NCBI GenBank assembly: GCA_902558075.1
Contig: CACECO010000002.1
Location: 1 to 64,000 of the forward strand
Direction: 5' to 3'
DNA from: an uncultured Litorivicinus sp.
GTDB lineage: Bacteria > Pseudomonadota > Gammaproteobacteria > Pseudomonadales > Litorivicinaceae
DNA: 64,000 bases
Positions within the stretch are counted from its first letter, which is position 1; each line of letters begins with the position of its first letter. Below are positions 49,749 to 63,478 of this stretch, piece after piece. The notes under the pieces are model-generated. The model searched no databases, was not told the DNA's origin, and saw nothing but the letters and a program-made list of their open reading frames with translations. Both the position numbers and the translations under genes were made by a program.

Positions 49749-51016
49749 GCCAGCGATAAAGCCTGATCCAGGTCAGCCAAAATATCATCAATATGCTCGA
49801 TACCGATGCATAAGCGAATCATTTCAGGCTTCACTCCAACCGATAGTTGTTCCTCATCTGATAACTGACGATGCGTGGTCGACGCCGGATGACAGGCCAA
49901 TGAACGCGCATCACCGATATTCACAAGACGCTTGAACAAGCCAAGTGCATCGTAGAACTTTACGCCTGCATCAAAACCACCTTTAACACCAAAAGTCAGA
50001 AGTGCGGAAGGCATCCCTCCAAGCTGACTTTGGACTAGTGCGTAATGAGGGTGATCAGGCAAACCTGCATAACTGACCCACTCAACCTTTGAATGCACTT
50101 GCAAGAACTCAGCGACTTTCTGGGCGTTTTCACAGTGTCGCTCCATTCGAAGACTCAGAGTTTCAATGCCCTGTAAGAGGAGAAAGGCATTCATTGGGGC
50201 AAGCGCTGCACCGGTGTTACGGAGCGGCACAGTGCGCGCCCGCGCAATAAAAGCTGCTGGACCAAATGCATCTGAATACACAACGTCATGATACGCAGGC
50301 TCAGGTGCCGTCATCCCAGGGAACTTGTCTCCCTGTGCAGTCCAATCAAAGTTACCGCCATCAACGATAATTCCACCCAGTGAGTTGCCATGGCCTCCCA
50401 TGAACTTTGTGAGCGCATGTACAACAATATTGGCACCCAATTCAATTGGCTTACACAGAGCCGGGGTGGCGACCGTGTTATCAACGACCAAAGGCAATCC
50501 ATTGCGAGACGCCATCGCAGCCATTGCACGAATATCAACGATGTTACCAGCCGGATTACCAATGGTTTCGCAATAGATCGCGCGCGTATTTTCATCAACT
50601 AACTTCTCCAAGTCTTCCGCACGGTCAGTTGTAGCGAAACGCACTTCAACGCCTTGGCTTGGCAACATGTGCGCGAATAGCGTGTAAGTCCCACCATACA
50701 GTTGCGGTGTCGTCACAATGTTGTGACCCTGACTCGCGAGTGTCTGCAAAGCGTAAGTGATTGCTGCCATTCCGGATGAGACGGCGAGCGCAGCAATGCC
50801 ACCTTCGAGAGCTGCGACGCGTTGTTCAAGCACATCGCATGTTGGGTTCATAATGCGGGTGTAAATATTTCCTGGGACTTCAAGATTAAATAGAGCAGCC
50901 CCATGCGCTGCATCATCAAACTCAAACGCTACGTTTTGGCAAATCGGTGGGACGACCGCCTTGGTTGTTGGGTCAGTTTGATACCCCGCATGGATCGATA
51001 GTGTTTCGTCGCGCAT
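49745..51016 (-). CDS. O-acetylhomoserine sulfhydrylase (MetY-type)
   Basis: [85 protein letters not shown]. Confidence 0.9.
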   Translation of the reverse strand: MRDETLSIHAGYQTDPTTKAVVPPICQNVAFEFDDAAHGAALFNLEVPGNIYTRIMNPTCDVLEQRVAALEGGIAALAVSSGMAAITYALQTLASQGHNIVTTPQLYGGTYTLFAHMLPSQGVEVRFATTDRAEDLEKLVDENTRAIYCETIGNPAGNIVDIRAMAAMASRNGLPLVVDNTVATPALCKPIELGANIVVHALTKFMGGHGNSLGGIIVDGGNFDWTAQGDKFPGMTAPEPAYHDVVYSDAFGPAAFIARARTVPLRNTGAALAPMNAFLLLQGIETLSLRMERHCENAQKVAEFLQVHSKVEWVSYAGLPDHPHYALVQSQLGGMPSALLTFGVKGGFDAGVKFYDALGLFKRLVNIGDARSLACHPASTTHRQLSDEEQLSVGVKPEMIRLCIGIEHIDDILADLDQALSLA

Positions 51017-51089
51017 TCTCGCTGCCCTCTTATCGTGTATTGCTAAAAATGTCTTGTGTAATGAAGATTCTGTGAGGAATCCAATACCT

Positions 51090-52535
<1,446 letters not shown>

Positions 52536-55500
52536 CTATTGCGCACCTGACCTCGATGACGCCAATAAATCACCTAAACTTGCGGCCTTTGGCTTAACTA
52601 GCCAAAAATGATTAACGAACGACTCGAAATCAGAGAGGATGGTTTGACCCCACTGACTATCGGTCGCATCCACATAGTGACGAATCTGTGACCGCAGGTG
52701 TGCGCGATATTGCTCCATCTGCTCAGTGCTGACGCGCGTAATTTCGACCAGCTCGTGGTTATAGCGATCAACAAAGGTCCGCGACTCATCAAGCACATAA
52801 GCAAACCCTCCGGTCATACCGGCGCCAAAGTTACGGCCTGTGTTCCCAAGCACGATCACCAAACCACCAGTCATGTACTCACAACAGTGATCACCAGCGC
52901 CCTCTACAATTGCCGTTGCACCTGAATTACGCACAGCAAAGCGTTCGCCCGCTCGACCAGCCGCGTACAACTTTCCACCAGTCGCACCGTACAAACAGGT
53001 ATTGCCAATGATCGATGTGTCTTGCGTTGCAAATTGTGAGCCTGCTGGAGGTGCAATAACAAGCCGACCGCCAGCCATACCCTTGCCGACATAATCATTT
53101 GCATCACCGCGCAAATTCATTTCAAGACCAGGCGCGTTGAATACCCCAAAGCTCTGACCGGCCGTCCCAGATAAATTCAAGCATATAGGGTTAGCCATTC
53201 CTTCTCGACCATGAGTCAATGAAATTTCACCCGACAAGGTCGCACCGACAGAACGGTCTTGGTTTGTAATCGTGAACTCAAACTCACCACCAGTTCCAGA
53301 AGCAACTGCGTTACATGTTGTCTCGACAATGGCTCGGTTCAATGGCGCATCATCATAGGGTAGGTTCTTGTCAACCGCGCACAGTTGTGGTTTACCCTCA
53401 TGTTCTGGTCCCTGGTAAAGAACCGATGAGAAATCCAGTTTCGCTTGGCGCTGCGATCGACCCCCAATCTGTGTTAATAAGTCAGTACGACCAACGAGTT
53501 CAGCCAACGTCTTTACACCGAGTTCGGCCATCACTTCTCGCGTCTCTTCAGCCACAAAGGTAAAGAAATGCTTGATCATCTCGACGGTTCCACGGAAATG
53601 TTGCTCCCGTAGCAGTTCATTTTGTGTGGCAACACCGGTTGCGCAGTTATTCAAATGACAGATACGCAAATACTTGCACCCCATAGCAACCATGGGTGCT
53701 GTACCAAAGCCAAAGCTTTCGGCGCCTAAAATTGCGGCCTTGACGACGTCTACGCCCGTTTTTAATCCACCATCGGTCTGCAGCCGGACTTTGTCACGCA
53801 AATCATTCGCGCGCAGTGCCTGATGCGCCTCTGATAGACCAAGCTCCCAAGGGGAGCCTGCATACTTGATGGATGTCAGTGGGCTTGCTGCAGTGCCGCC
53901 GTCATAGCCCGAAATCGTAATTAAATCTGCGTAAGCCTTAGCCACACCAGCTGCAATCGTTCCAACACCTGGTTCACTCACAAGCTTGACCGAAACCAAC
54001 GCTCTAGGATTGACTTGTTTGAGATCAAAGATCAGTTGCGCCAAATCTTCGATCGAATAGATGTCGTGATGCGGCGGCGGTGAGATCAATGTCACGCCCG
54101 GTACTGAATAGCGAAGTCTCGCGATCAACGCATTCACCTTACCACCAGGTAACTGACCACCTTCCCCAGGCTTTGCACCCTGTGCGACCTTAATTTGTAA
54201 CACCTCGGCGTTCACCAAGTAATGTGGAGTAACACCAAACCGACCTGATGCGATTTGCTTGATCTTCGAGACACGACTGGTGCCAAAACGCTCTGGATCC
54301 TCTCCGCCTTCGCCAGAATTCGAACGTGCTCCCAATTCATTCATGGCTTGAGCCAACGCTTCGTGTGCCTCTGGGCTCAGGGCCCCTAACGACATGCCAG
54401 CGGAGTCAAACCGCTTCAGAATCGATTCGACAGGCTCAACCTCGTCAAAGGTAATTGCTTGACCAGCATCTTTTTCAAATTTCAACAGATCTCGCAACGT
54501 AGCGACTGGACGCTCATTCACCAGCTTCGCGTACTTTTGGTAAGTCGAGTAAGAACCCGTCTGTACTGCTTGTTGTAACGTTTGAATCACATCCGGATTG
54601 TACGCGTGATACTCGCCGCCATGCATGTACTTCAAGAAACCGCCTTGAGGAACGGGCTTTCGAGTTGACCAAGCCAGAGACTGACGAACCTTTTGGTCAT
54701 TTTCGAAATCAGAGAAATCTGCACCAGCGATTCGACTTTGTACGCCTTTGAAGCACAGATCGACGATGTCATTAGACAACCCGACAGCCTCGAACAACTG
54801 CGCGCCACGGTAACTGGCAATGGTCGAGATACCCATCTTCGATAAGATCTTTAACAATCCTTTATTGATGCCTTTGCGGTAATTTCGATGCAACTCAAGC
54901 GGATCACCAACGATTTCATCCGCCTCAACCAAATCATTAATCACACGATAGGACAGATATGGATAGACCGCAGTCGCACCGAATCCGAGAAAAACTGCAA
55001 AATGATGGGAATCGCGTGCCTCAGCAGTATCAACAATGATATTCGCAGAACAACGCAAGCCTTCATCAATTAGCCGGTGGTGCACTGCACCTGTTGCCAT
55101 CGTTGCAGATACAATCCACTGATCCTCAGTGACATGACGGTCTGAAAGAATCAGTAGAGTCTTCCCTGCGCGAACCGCATCCACAGCTTGCTGACACACG
55201 GATTCAACGGCAGCCTTCAACCCAAGTGTTGGGTCAAATGCTAATTCAATCTGGATACGGCCATATTTCGGATGATCAAAACCTTTGAGGCGATCCATCC
55301 TAGGTGCCGACAATATCGGAGAATGCAGAATGACGCGTTCGGCGTGATCGGCAGTCTCCTCAAACGGATTCAACTCCATGCCCAAGCAAGTTTCCAAGCT
55401 CATCACGATCGATTCACGTAAAGGATCAATGGGTGGGTTGGTCACTTGAGCGAATTGTTGCCTAAAATAATCAGCGACATGGCGCTGTTCGGTCGAAAGT

Positions 55501-56984
55501 ACCGCCATCGGTGTGTCATCACCCATTGAACCAACAGCTTCTTGTCCAGTTTCAGCCAACGGTTTGATGACTTGGTGACGCTCTTCGCTCGTCAGACCAA
55601 AAAGTTTCAGATATGGTGCAAGGCCATGCTCTGACAATTTCTTGAGATCAGAAAACGGATCCTTCATCTCGGTTTCGAAGCGAATCGTCTGCTCACGTAA
55701 CCACTGTTTATAAGGCTGACGACCCTTTAACTGATGATCAATATCATCAGCAGCCAACATTTCGCCTGTTTCTGTATCGATCGCTAAGATTTCACCAGGT
55801 CCAACGCGGCCCTTTGCAACCACATCTCCTGGCTTGTAATCCCAGGTCCCGATTTCGGAAGCGAGTGTTAGATAACCGTTTCTCGTCTTGACCCACCGCG
55901 CTGGCCGCAGTCCGTTACGATCGAGCAAACAACACGCATACCGACCATCTGTTAGAACAATTCCAGCGGGACCGTCCCATGGTTCCATGTGCATAGAGTT
56001 ATATTCATAAAAAGCGCGCAAGCCCGCATCCATATCATCCACATTCTGCCACGCAGGTGGAACGAGCATTCGGATCGCACGAAATAGATCCATACCGCCA
56101 GCAACCATGACCTCGAGCATGTTATCAAGACTCGATGAATCCGAGCCGGTCGAGTTGACCAATGGGAGAATCTGATCAATTTCCGGTAGTCGATCAGATT
56201 TAAACAGGTGGCCACGCGCATTGGCCCAGTTTCTGTTACCCGCGATAGTATTAATCTCGCCATTGTGCGCAAGTAATCTGAATGGTTGTGCGAGCGGCCA
56301 GCGTGGCAGTGTGTTAGTTGAGAATCGCTGATGGAATACGCAGATTGCCGTCGCCATTAGCGTATCGTTCAAGTCCGGATAGAAGTTCGGCAGATCGACC
56401 GGCATCATCAACCCCTTATAGGATACGACGCGGCGTGATAGCGAGCATAGGTAGTTCTCGGAGTTGGGTGCGATGGCTCGCTCAATCAGTCGAGATGCCA
56501 TGAACAATTCGTTGTCAAATTGTTCCTTACTTTGCCCTTGAGGCTCAACGAATACCTGCTTGAAAACAGGCATGTTTCCGCGGGCAATGGGACCCAAATT
56601 CGTTGGGTCAACTGGTACATCGCGCCATCCAACGACAGCTAATTGCCGGGAACTAAGCGCATGCTCAATTGCCTTGACTGCATGCGCTTCAGCATCTGAA
56701 TCATTCGACAGGAAGAGCATTCCAACCGCGAATGAATCACCTAATATAACGCCAATTGCATCTTTGGCAGCGCGACGCATAAAACTATCAGGCATCTGGA
56801 ACAACAGGCCACAACCATCGCCGGTCTTACCATCAGCAGCAATCCCGCCACGATGTGTCATGCGTGTCAACGCCTCAATCGACGTCATGAGCAGATCATG
56901 ACTTGCTTCGCCTGCGCAATGCGCAATCAGGCCGAAACCACAGTTGTCTCGAAATTCGCCAGGCGTATAAAGACCTTTAGCCAT
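52536..56984 (-). CDS. gltB: Glutamate synthase large subunit
   Basis: [48 protein letters not shown]; start chosen at [11 protein letters not shown]. Confidence 0.96.
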   Translation of the reverse strand: MAKGLYTPGEFRDNCGFGLIAHCAGEASHDLLMTSIEALTRMTHRGGIAADGKTGDGCGLLFQMPDSFMRRAAKDAIGVILGDSFAVGMLFLSNDSDAEAHAVKAIEHALSSRQLAVVGWRDVPVDPTNLGPIARGNMPVFKQVFVEPQGQSKEQFDNELFMASRLIERAIAPNSENYLCSLSRRVVSYKGLMMPVDLPNFYPDLNDTLMATAICVFHQRFSTNTLPRWPLAQPFRLLAHNGEINTIAGNRNWANARGHLFKSDRLPEIDQILPLVNSTGSDSSSLDNMLEVMVAGGMDLFRAIRMLVPPAWQNVDDMDAGLRAFYEYNSMHMEPWDGPAGIVLTDGRYACCLLDRNGLRPARWVKTRNGYLTLASEIGTWDYKPGDVVAKGRVGPGEILAIDTETGEMLAADDIDHQLKGRQPYKQWLREQTIRFETEMKDPFSDLKKLSEHGLAPYLKLFGLTSEERHQVIKPLAETGQEAVGSMGDDTPMAVLSTEQRHVADYFRQQFAQVTNPPIDPLRESIVMSLETCLGMELNPFEETADHAERVILHSPILSAPRMDRLKGFDHPKYGRIQIELAFDPTLGLKAAVESVCQQAVDAVRAGKTLLILSDRHVTEDQWIVSATMATGAVHHRLIDEGLRCSANIIVDTAEARDSHHFAVFLGFGATAVYPYLSYRVINDLVEADEIVGDPLELHRNYRKGINKGLLKILSKMGISTIASYRGAQLFEAVGLSNDIVDLCFKGVQSRIAGADFSDFENDQKVRQSLAWSTRKPVPQGGFLKYMHGGEYHAYNPDVIQTLQQAVQTGSYSTYQKYAKLVNERPVATLRDLLKFEKDAGQAITFDEVEPVESILKRFDSAGMSLGALSPEAHEALAQAMNELGARSNSGEGGEDPERFGTSRVSKIKQIASGRFGVTPHYLVNAEVLQIKVAQGAKPGEGGQLPGGKVNALIARLRYSVPGVTLISPPPHHDIYSIEDLAQLIFDLKQVNPRALVSVKLVSEPGVGTIAAGVAKAYADLITISGYDGGTAASPLTSIKYAGSPWELGLSEAHQALRANDLRDKVRLQTDGGLKTGVDVVKAAILGAESFGFGTAPMVAMGCKYLRICHLNNCATGVATQNELLREQHFRGTVEMIKHFFTFVAEETREVMAELGVKTLAELVGRTDLLTQIGGRSQRQAKLDFSSVLYQGPEHEGKPQLCAVDKNLPYDDAPLNRAIVETTCNAVASGTGGEFEFTITNQDRSVGATLSGEISLTHGREGMANPICLNLSGTAGQSFGVFNAPGLEMNLRGDANDYVGKGMAGGRLVIAPPAGSQFATQDTSIIGNTCLYGATGGKLYAAGRAGERFAVRNSGATAIVEGAGDHCCEYMTGGLVIVLGNTGRNFGAGMTGGFAYVLDESRTFVDRYNHELVEITRVSTEQMEQYRAHLRSQIRHYVDATDSQWGQTILSDFESFVNHFWLVKPKAASLGDLLASSRSGAQ

Positions 56985-57205
56985 TCTTTTTTTCCTACCA
57001 TTCACGACCGAACGGCCGCAACCCAAATAATACGGGACGATGCACGTCCCGCCAAAATCACACAACGAACCCAGCGAACTTGTCTAAGAGCTCCAGCTAT
57101 ACGTCCGTGTCAATTAGGCCCAACCCACTGAATCTCTGACGAAAAAGGCCGCGTAGTATATGCCTCTAGCGACCCTGGAGCAAATTTAAAATACGCTTCA
57201 AAAGG

Positions 57206-58024
57206 TTACTGCTTATTCGGCTCTAGGGGAATCATCGTCGGTTTCGACGAGATTTCATGATCATTATCAATTTGCATAAAGATAAAGATTGCGACACAGA
57301 CAGCAATTACAATGCTTAAGCCGATTGCCACACTCGAAGTCAACGAGTGTGGTACCGAGTCTGGTTGTTGATGCACTGCCTCCACATCACTATCGTTTAT
57401 TTGGCCATCACCAGAGGCTGCCCTTAGCAAGTGTTTCGGACTCATGGCGAATTGCTGTAACAACTGAGGCGCCCTTGCTGCGATTTCGAGACCGGGATGG
57501 AGCGCAGAACACGCTTCCTTGAGATCGTGTTGATCCCAGCGCGGTAGCAACACAGTACTGGATAAGGTCGGTTTTGGCTTTAACGCCTGAAGCTGTGAAA
57601 CCAGACCGTCCTCCCCAACCAATAAAACTGCCCATTGGCGGCCATAGGCACCAGCGCCGAGTTCCTGAAATAATCGGAGGACATCATCAGGTAGACGATG
57701 CGAATCATCCACGATAATCTCCGGGATGCCCTGCTCAGTCCCAGCCTGATGCTTATTTTGCAAGCGAGCCAGCATTTCCAGATCCGTCCCTTCGGGACGC
57801 AACCCGGCCAAACCGATCAGTCGAAGGATCGCATCGGTGCGATCTGACAATAATTCGCCGTGGAGCAGAAGTGGATTGACGGTGCTCGCCAAAATAAGCG
57901 CCTCGATGACAGTACTTTTACCCTGACCAGAAGCGCCGATCATCACCACCAATCGTCTCGCCCATCGAACAGCCGAGCGAACTCGTTCGATACATGCTTG
58001 TTGCGATCGGACTAACTGCAGCAC
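57206..58024 (-). CDS. DamX-like AAA ATPase with single TM, no SPOR domain
   Basis: VVMIGASGQGKSTVIEALI Walker A; IPEIIVDDSHRLPDDVLRLFQEL; TM SSVAIGLSIVIAVCVAIFIFM then only ~24 aa; downstream of aroB. Confidence 0.8.
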   Translation of the reverse strand: MLQLVRSQQACIERVRSAVRWARRLVVMIGASGQGKSTVIEALILASTVNPLLLHGELLSDRTDAILRLIGLAGLRPEGTDLEMLARLQNKHQAGTEQGIPEIIVDDSHRLPDDVLRLFQELGAGAYGRQWAVLLVGEDGLVSQLQALKPKPTLSSTVLLPRWDQHDLKEACSALHPGLEIAARAPQLLQQFAMSPKHLLRAASGDGQINDSDVEAVHQQPDSVPHSLTSSVAIGLSIVIAVCVAIFIFMQIDNDHEISSKPTMIPLEPNKQ

Positions 58025-59091
58025 GCGTTTAGTACATCATTCAGCAATTCAGACGGCACCTGCTCCTCAACATAGCCATTGCCTAAAGACTTCATCAACA
58101 CAAAGCGAAGGCGCCCATCGATATTTTTCTTATCAACAGCCATGTGTATCAGAAAGTCATCAGCGGTCATTCCGCTTGGCGGGCTTACTGGAAGGTTTGC
58201 ACCCTTACACACAGCAACGATACGAATAACATCTGAGTCTGTAATCAACCCCATAGCTTGTGATAGACGCGCGGCCAATATCATGCCTGCACCAACTGCT
58301 TCACCATGAAGCCAACCACCGTATCCAAGATGCGCTTCGATCGCGTGGCCGAATGTGTGACCCAAATTCAGTAGTGCGCGAATACCACCCTCCCGCTCAT
58401 CGCGAGCAACGATCTCTGCTTTCATTTGGCAGCATCGCTCAATTGCAATCGACACAGTCTCAGCGTCCCTAGCCATCAATAAATGAATATTCGCTTCGAT
58501 CCAGGCCAAAAAGTCTTGATCACCCAATAGGCCATATTTAATCACTTCGGCCATACCGGCTGACATCTCTTTTTGCGGAAGTGTTTCTAAAACATGTGTA
58601 TCGATGAGAACGGCGATCGGTTGATGAAATGCTCCGATCATATTTTTCCCGAATCGATGATTGACTCCTGTTTTTCCGCCAACAGATGAATCGACCTGCG
58701 AAAGAAGCGTAGTGGGAATCTGAACAAAGTCGACTCCACGCTGATAGGTTGCAGCAGCAAAGCCAACCATATCTCCTACAACACCGCCCCCTAACGCGAC
58801 CATCGTGGCATTCCTCGAAAATCGCTTCATCAGTGCTTCTGAAAAAATGAAATCTAGGGTGTCGACCCGTTTATGATTTTCACCATCTTGCAAAACCACC
58901 GTCGCCACATCGAAGTCCTGTAGGGTCGAAAGAACGCGATCAAGATAAAGCGGAGCAATATTGTCATTGGTAACCACGAGAACCTGACGACCACGAATGA
59001 CGCTGGCTAAGTAATCTGAATCAAGCAGGCCACCCCCAATATGAATTGGATACGCACGATCGCCCAAGTCAACGTTAAGCGTTCTCATCAA
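58012..59091 (-). CDS. aroB: 3-dehydroquinate synthase
   Basis: DGENHKRVDTLDFIF; ALGGGVVGDMVGFAAATYQRGVDFVQIPTTLLSQVDSSVGGKTGVNH; NLGHTFGHAIEA. Confidence 0.96.
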   Translation of the reverse strand: MMRTLNVDLGDRAYPIHIGGGLLDSDYLASVIRGRQVLVVTNDNIAPLYLDRVLSTLQDFDVATVVLQDGENHKRVDTLDFIFSEALMKRFSRNATMVALGGGVVGDMVGFAAATYQRGVDFVQIPTTLLSQVDSSVGGKTGVNHRFGKNMIGAFHQPIAVLIDTHVLETLPQKEMSAGMAEVIKYGLLGDQDFLAWIEANIHLLMARDAETVSIAIERCCQMKAEIVARDEREGGIRALLNLGHTFGHAIEAHLGYGGWLHGEAVGAGMILAARLSQAMGLITDSDVIRIVAVCKGANLPVSPPSGMTADDFLIHMAVDKKNIDGRLRFVLMKSLGNGYVEEQVPSELLNDVLNACCS

Positions 59092-59614
59092 TCTGCCTCT
59101 CTATGTGTTCCATAATTTGACGCACGACAACCGATGGATTTGTCCGTCGCGTTTGCACCTGTATGCTTGAATATGCACGATACAAAGGCACGCGTTCCGT
59201 CGCCATAGCTCTTAACTTCGCTTTTGGATCGACAACCTGCAATAACGGTCGACTCTTATCATTTTTTAAACGATCAAACTGTGTTTTCAAGTCAGCTTGC
59301 AACCAAATGACATGCGACTGATGACGTTTCAATAAGTCTTGATTTTCACTGCGCAAAACAATCCCGGCGCCAGTCGACACAACAACCGCATCCTGATCGA
59401 CAAACTCTGCAAAGATACGTGCCTCACGATCGCGAAAACCCACCTCACCTTCTACATCGAAGATCCATGGAATATCGGCTCCGCAGCGTGCTTCAATCTC
59501 TTCATCCAAGTCGAGGAATGGCAGGTTCAATTTTGTCGCAAGTAGCCGACCAACTGTGGTTTTGCCGGCACCGGTTGGACCGATTAATATCAGTGGAAAC
59601 GAAATGTCTACCAT
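59075..59614 (-). CDS. aroK: Shikimate kinase
   Basis: LIGPTGAGKTTVGRLLATKLNLPFLDLDEEIEARCGADIPWIFDVEGEVGFRDRE. Confidence 0.95.
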   Translation of the reverse strand: MVDISFPLILIGPTGAGKTTVGRLLATKLNLPFLDLDEEIEARCGADIPWIFDVEGEVGFRDREARIFAEFVDQDAVVVSTGAGIVLRSENQDLLKRHQSHVIWLQADLKTQFDRLKNDKSRPLLQVVDPKAKLRAMATERVPLYRAYSSIQVQTRRTNPSVVVRQIMEHIERQIDENA

Positions 59615-59624
59615 GAAACCTCAG

Positions 59625-59881
59625 TTAAAGAACGCGGGACATTATAAATATTAGCAGTTCTAATTTGCAGGCTCGACGCTAACTCGCTTGAGATAAGCGC
59701 CGATTAAAGAAATCGAAAACAAACGAGTAATGCCAACAGCAACGTTTTCTTCCTTCGATTCTTAGATACCACCGAGAACTTAAGTCTTATCGGGATCGAC
59801 AGTCACTCGAGTGTTGAGTTCGCGCGTCTCTTGCGAACATCCCACCTAATTGATCATGACATATCCAATCCGACTCTGGAG
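59625..59881 (-). pseudogene. pilQ: Decayed pilQ (type IV pilus secretin) C-terminus; weaker traces up to ~60138
   Basis: (-) strand frame reads LQSRIGYVMIN*VGCSQETRELNTRVTVDPDKT*VLGGI*ESKEENVAVGITRLFSISLIGAYLKRVSVEPAN*, then after a frameshift ELLIFIMSRVL*, ending 10 bp before the aroK ATG. Confidence 0.85.
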
Positions 59882-60200
59882 TTACTGATTCCAAATTGTC
59901 CTACTTAATATGAGTCGTCAGGAATTCAGAACCCTGGCTCCTCAGACCGGCACATATCTGGACGCTACGGTCATACTTAACAAAATCGAAAATTCAGATC
60001 TGGGCCGACATAATCAATTAAGAGCTTTTTGTGCGGGCTGAATTTCTCGCCGAATCCAATATTCAGATCCAATAATATTCCGTGGTTCAGTGCAGCCTAA
60101 ATGCTCGTCCAGTCAACGACGTTTGCAATCTCCATCACTTATCCAATAAAGCGAATCAGAACTTAGATATACTCATTCGTAAAACCACGGGCCAATTTAC

Positions 60201-62732
60201 GTGGGATCCTCCCGGTTCGGAGAGCCAAGCACGAAATTAGAGTCTGTCAAACCGATATTGAATTTTAATTTTAGGTACACTTTGACCTCATTTTGGGATG
60301 GAATTACCGTGACCGGCCCCGTACGTTTTTTAATTAGCGTCGCAATCACTTCAGCGCTCTTGGGTGCAGGTGGACTGATAGGTGGCTACTTATATCTGAA
60401 GCCTGGGCTTCCAGACGTCGAGTCACTGCGGACAGTGCAGTTACAAACACCACTTCAGATCTTTACCTCCGACGGCCAATTGATCGCACAATTTGGTGAA
60501 AAACGACGTGACCCAGTCAGTATTAACGAAGTTCCACTTGACCTTGTTCGCGCCTTCCTGGCCGCCGAGGATGACAACTTCAGAGACCATGTCGGTATCG
60601 ATCCACTGGGGCTTGCGCGGGCTGCGTGGCAACTCGTTTCAAGTGGACAGATTCAGTCTGGCGGTTCAACCATCACGATGCAGGTAGCAAAGAATTACTT
60701 TCTCAGTCACGAGCGAACATTTGCGCGCAAATTTCGAGAGATCCTACTCGCACTTGAAATCGAGAAAACGCTCAGCAAGGATGAAATCCTTGAGCTGTAC
60801 TTCAATGTGATTTTTCTCGGACATCGCGCCTATGGCGTCAATGCCGCATCGCAGATCTACTACGGAAAGAACTTGGATGAGTTGACGTTGGCTCAAGCGG
60901 CAATGGTCGCCGGCCTTCCAAAAGCGCCCTCAAAATACAATCCAATTGCGAATCCAGAACGAGCCAAAGAACGTCGTGATTGGATTCTCGGCCGTATGCT
61001 GAAATTAGGTTTCATCGAACAATATGACTTCGCACAAGCAATTGAGCAACCTGTCACAGCATCACTTCATGGTGTTCAACTCGATCTCACTGCCCCATAT
61101 GTTGCCGAAGAAGCACGTCGCATTGCATTAGAGATTTTCGATGATCGAGCGTATACCGATGGCTTGCGCGTAGTCACCACCATTAATGGTGAGCAACAAA
61201 AATATGCGCAAAACGCGGTCATTCGAGGACTGATGGAGTACGACCGGCGACACGGTTGGCGGGGCGTTGAGCAATCACTAGTCGGCACTAGATTATTCGA
61301 CTGGAAACGACAACTCGAGGACATCGATACAATCGGACCCCTTCATCCCGCGGTCGTTGTCACCGTAACCGACAAAACCATACGTGCAATTACCAAAGAT
61401 AACGAATCAATCGTTATCGAACAGAAAGGGTTCGAATGGGCTCGAGAATATCGTAGCGTCAATAGCATTGGCCCTCGCATCAAAGATGCCAGAAAACTAG
61501 TGGCACCGGGTGATTTGATCCGTGTACTTCAGGACGATACGCGCTGGTGGCTCGCGCAAAAACCTGAAGTCGAGTCAGGATTTGTCGCTTTAGATCCAAA
61601 TACCGGGGCCATCCGAGCGATGATCGGTGGCTTCAATTATTTCGGGTCCAAATTCAACCGAGCAACGCAAGGAGGTCGTTTGGTTGGATCTGGAATCAAG
61701 CCGTTAATTTATACTGCCGCGCTCGAGTCTGGAATGACCCCAGCGACACAGATCAATGATGCGCCCGTGGTGTTTGATCAAACAGAAGGTGCAACTGACT
61801 GGCGCCCACAAAATTCTGGGGGAACCTTCCTAGGGCCCACTCGATTGCGAACAGCGCTATACAAATCAAGAAATCTGGTCTCGGTACGACTTGTCCGTGA
61901 GCTTGGAGTGAGCCGAATCATCGATATCGCTGATCGCTTTGGCTTAGACACCACGAAATTACCAAGAAATCTTTCAATTTCGCTAGGAACAGCCTCATTG
62001 ACGCCTCTCGAAATGGCCGAGACCTATGCTATCTTCGCAAATGGTGGCTATCGAGTACAAAACCACTTAATCGATCGCATAGAATCTGCCGATGGCGCGG
62101 TCCTGTATCAAACGCGCCCAGTGAGTGTGTGCCGAAAGGCCTGTGAGGGACGATCCGTATCAGTGGATTTGGAACTCGATAATCGACTACAACCAGCAAA
62201 ATCTGACTTCTTCGAACTCGACTATAGCGACCGTATCGCACCACGCGTTCTTGATGAGCGCATTCATTTTCTCATCAATGACATGTTGAAAGATGTAGTC
62301 CGACAAGGAACAGCAAAAAAAGCGAATTCACTTGGCCGAGAGGATCTTGCAGGTAAAACAGGGACCACGAATGATCAAGTCGACGCCTGGTTCAACGGAT
62401 ATCAAAAAAATTTAGTCGCTTCAGTCTGGGTCGGATTCGATCAACCCAAAACACTGGGGCGCTCAGAATATGGCGGAAGAGCGGCACTACCAATCTGGAT
62501 CGAATTTATGAAGCACGCACTTAAAGGCACCCCAAAGGATACGCCACCGTTACCGACAGGCGTCGTCGCAACGCGGATCGATCCGGAAACTGGTGCCAAG
62601 GCACGAGCGTCACAGACTAACGCCATGCGTGAGTTCTTTCTCTTGGAAAACCCGCCAAAGGACCCGGCGCCAGAGGCAATCATTCCTTCAACGGACGGCC
62701 AAACAATACAAACACCCCAACAATTATTCTAA
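60201..62732 (+). CDS. mrcA: Penicillin-binding protein 1A (true start may be GTG ~60309)
   Basis: FLAAEDDNFRDHVGIDPLGLARAAWQLVSSGQIQSGGSTITMQVAKNYFLS; LVGSGIKPLIYTAALE; AGKTGTTNDQVDAWFNGY. Confidence 0.95.
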   Translation: MGSSRFGEPSTKLESVKPILNFNFRYTLTSFWDGITVTGPVRFLISVAITSALLGAGGLIGGYLYLKPGLPDVESLRTVQLQTPLQIFTSDGQLIAQFGEKRRDPVSINEVPLDLVRAFLAAEDDNFRDHVGIDPLGLARAAWQLVSSGQIQSGGSTITMQVAKNYFLSHERTFARKFREILLALEIEKTLSKDEILELYFNVIFLGHRAYGVNAASQIYYGKNLDELTLAQAAMVAGLPKAPSKYNPIANPERAKERRDWILGRMLKLGFIEQYDFAQAIEQPVTASLHGVQLDLTAPYVAEEARRIALEIFDDRAYTDGLRVVTTINGEQQKYAQNAVIRGLMEYDRRHGWRGVEQSLVGTRLFDWKRQLEDIDTIGPLHPAVVVTVTDKTIRAITKDNESIVIEQKGFEWAREYRSVNSIGPRIKDARKLVAPGDLIRVLQDDTRWWLAQKPEVESGFVALDPNTGAIRAMIGGFNYFGSKFNRATQGGRLVGSGIKPLIYTAALESGMTPATQINDAPVVFDQTEGATDWRPQNSGGTFLGPTRLRTALYKSRNLVSVRLVRELGVSRIIDIADRFGLDTTKLPRNLSISLGTASLTPLEMAETYAIFANGGYRVQNHLIDRIESADGAVLYQTRPVSVCRKACEGRSVSVDLELDNRLQPAKSDFFELDYSDRIAPRVLDERIHFLINDMLKDVVRQGTAKKANSLGREDLAGKTGTTNDQVDAWFNGYQKNLVASVWVGFDQPKTLGRSEYGGRAALPIWIEFMKHALKGTPKDTPPLPTGVVATRIDPETGAKARASQTNAMREFFLLENPPKDPAPEAIIPSTDGQTIQTPQQLF

Positions 62733-63478
62733 AACACGCGAACGCGATTATTCAGATCTTTGAGCTTTAACGTCCAAGGCCAATCCGATCGGAATGATTT
62801 GGGGGATCGCGATACCCAACCACGAACTTCGTAACGAGTCCCCGTTCTCACGCTAGAATCAATCTCTGGAAATATAACGCGCAACTTACCGTCCAGAATC
62901 ACGGTAGTTTGATCGAGTATCTGAGTAACCATACCAACACGGTGTTGAAAGCCACCGCTTGATATGTTTTTCACCGCTTGAGGTAGCTGATCTAAAGACC
63001 AAACACCGATGCGCGACATCCTTGCGCCCCATTCGGTCGATAACAGACATTGAACTAAGCTAGTCTCTGGAGGAACCGAAACGGTGAGAGCTAGGCCTTC
63101 AGCAACAAGCACCTCTCCGAGATATGCCTCGCCCATCCATAGATTTCCTAACAGACGACCATACCGGTCTTTTGGCGCAGGCCATGGAGTGACTTGGATT
63201 GACTTCGGAAGCACCTCGATTGCACGTCGTTTCGCCCTAAGAGCATAATCACGTTTCCAGCCAGAATCTTTTAATTCGAATGTATTAAAACCTGTCAAAC
63301 GGACGCGAGAGCCATCATCTAGCTTAACGGTATCACCATCAATAACTAGATCGATTTTGAAGAGCGGAGAGAGGGTCTGCGGTGTAGGGCAGGACGTCGC
63401 AAAAGCAACACCCGAAAGCACAGAAGCCGCAACGACGGCGGCTTTTGTGAAGACTTTATTTCGAAACTGCTCGACCAC
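62729..63478 (-). CDS. Secreted SNase-like nuclease (start uncertain, probably GTG near 63478)
   Basis: [26 protein letters not shown] ... [27 protein letters not shown] thermonuclease fold; signal-like [14 protein letters not shown]. Confidence 0.85.
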   Translation of the reverse strand: MVEQFRNKVFTKAAVVAASVLSGVAFATSCPTPQTLSPLFKIDLVIDGDTVKLDDGSRVRLTGFNTFELKDSGWKRDYALRAKRRAIEVLPKSIQVTPWPAPKDRYGRLLGNLWMGEAYLGEVLVAEGLALTVSVPPETSLVQCLLSTEWGARMSRIGVWSLDQLPQAVKNISSGGFQHRVGMVTQILDQTTVILDGKLRVIFPEIDSSVRTGTRYEVRGWVSRSPKSFRSDWPWTLKLKDLNNRVRVF

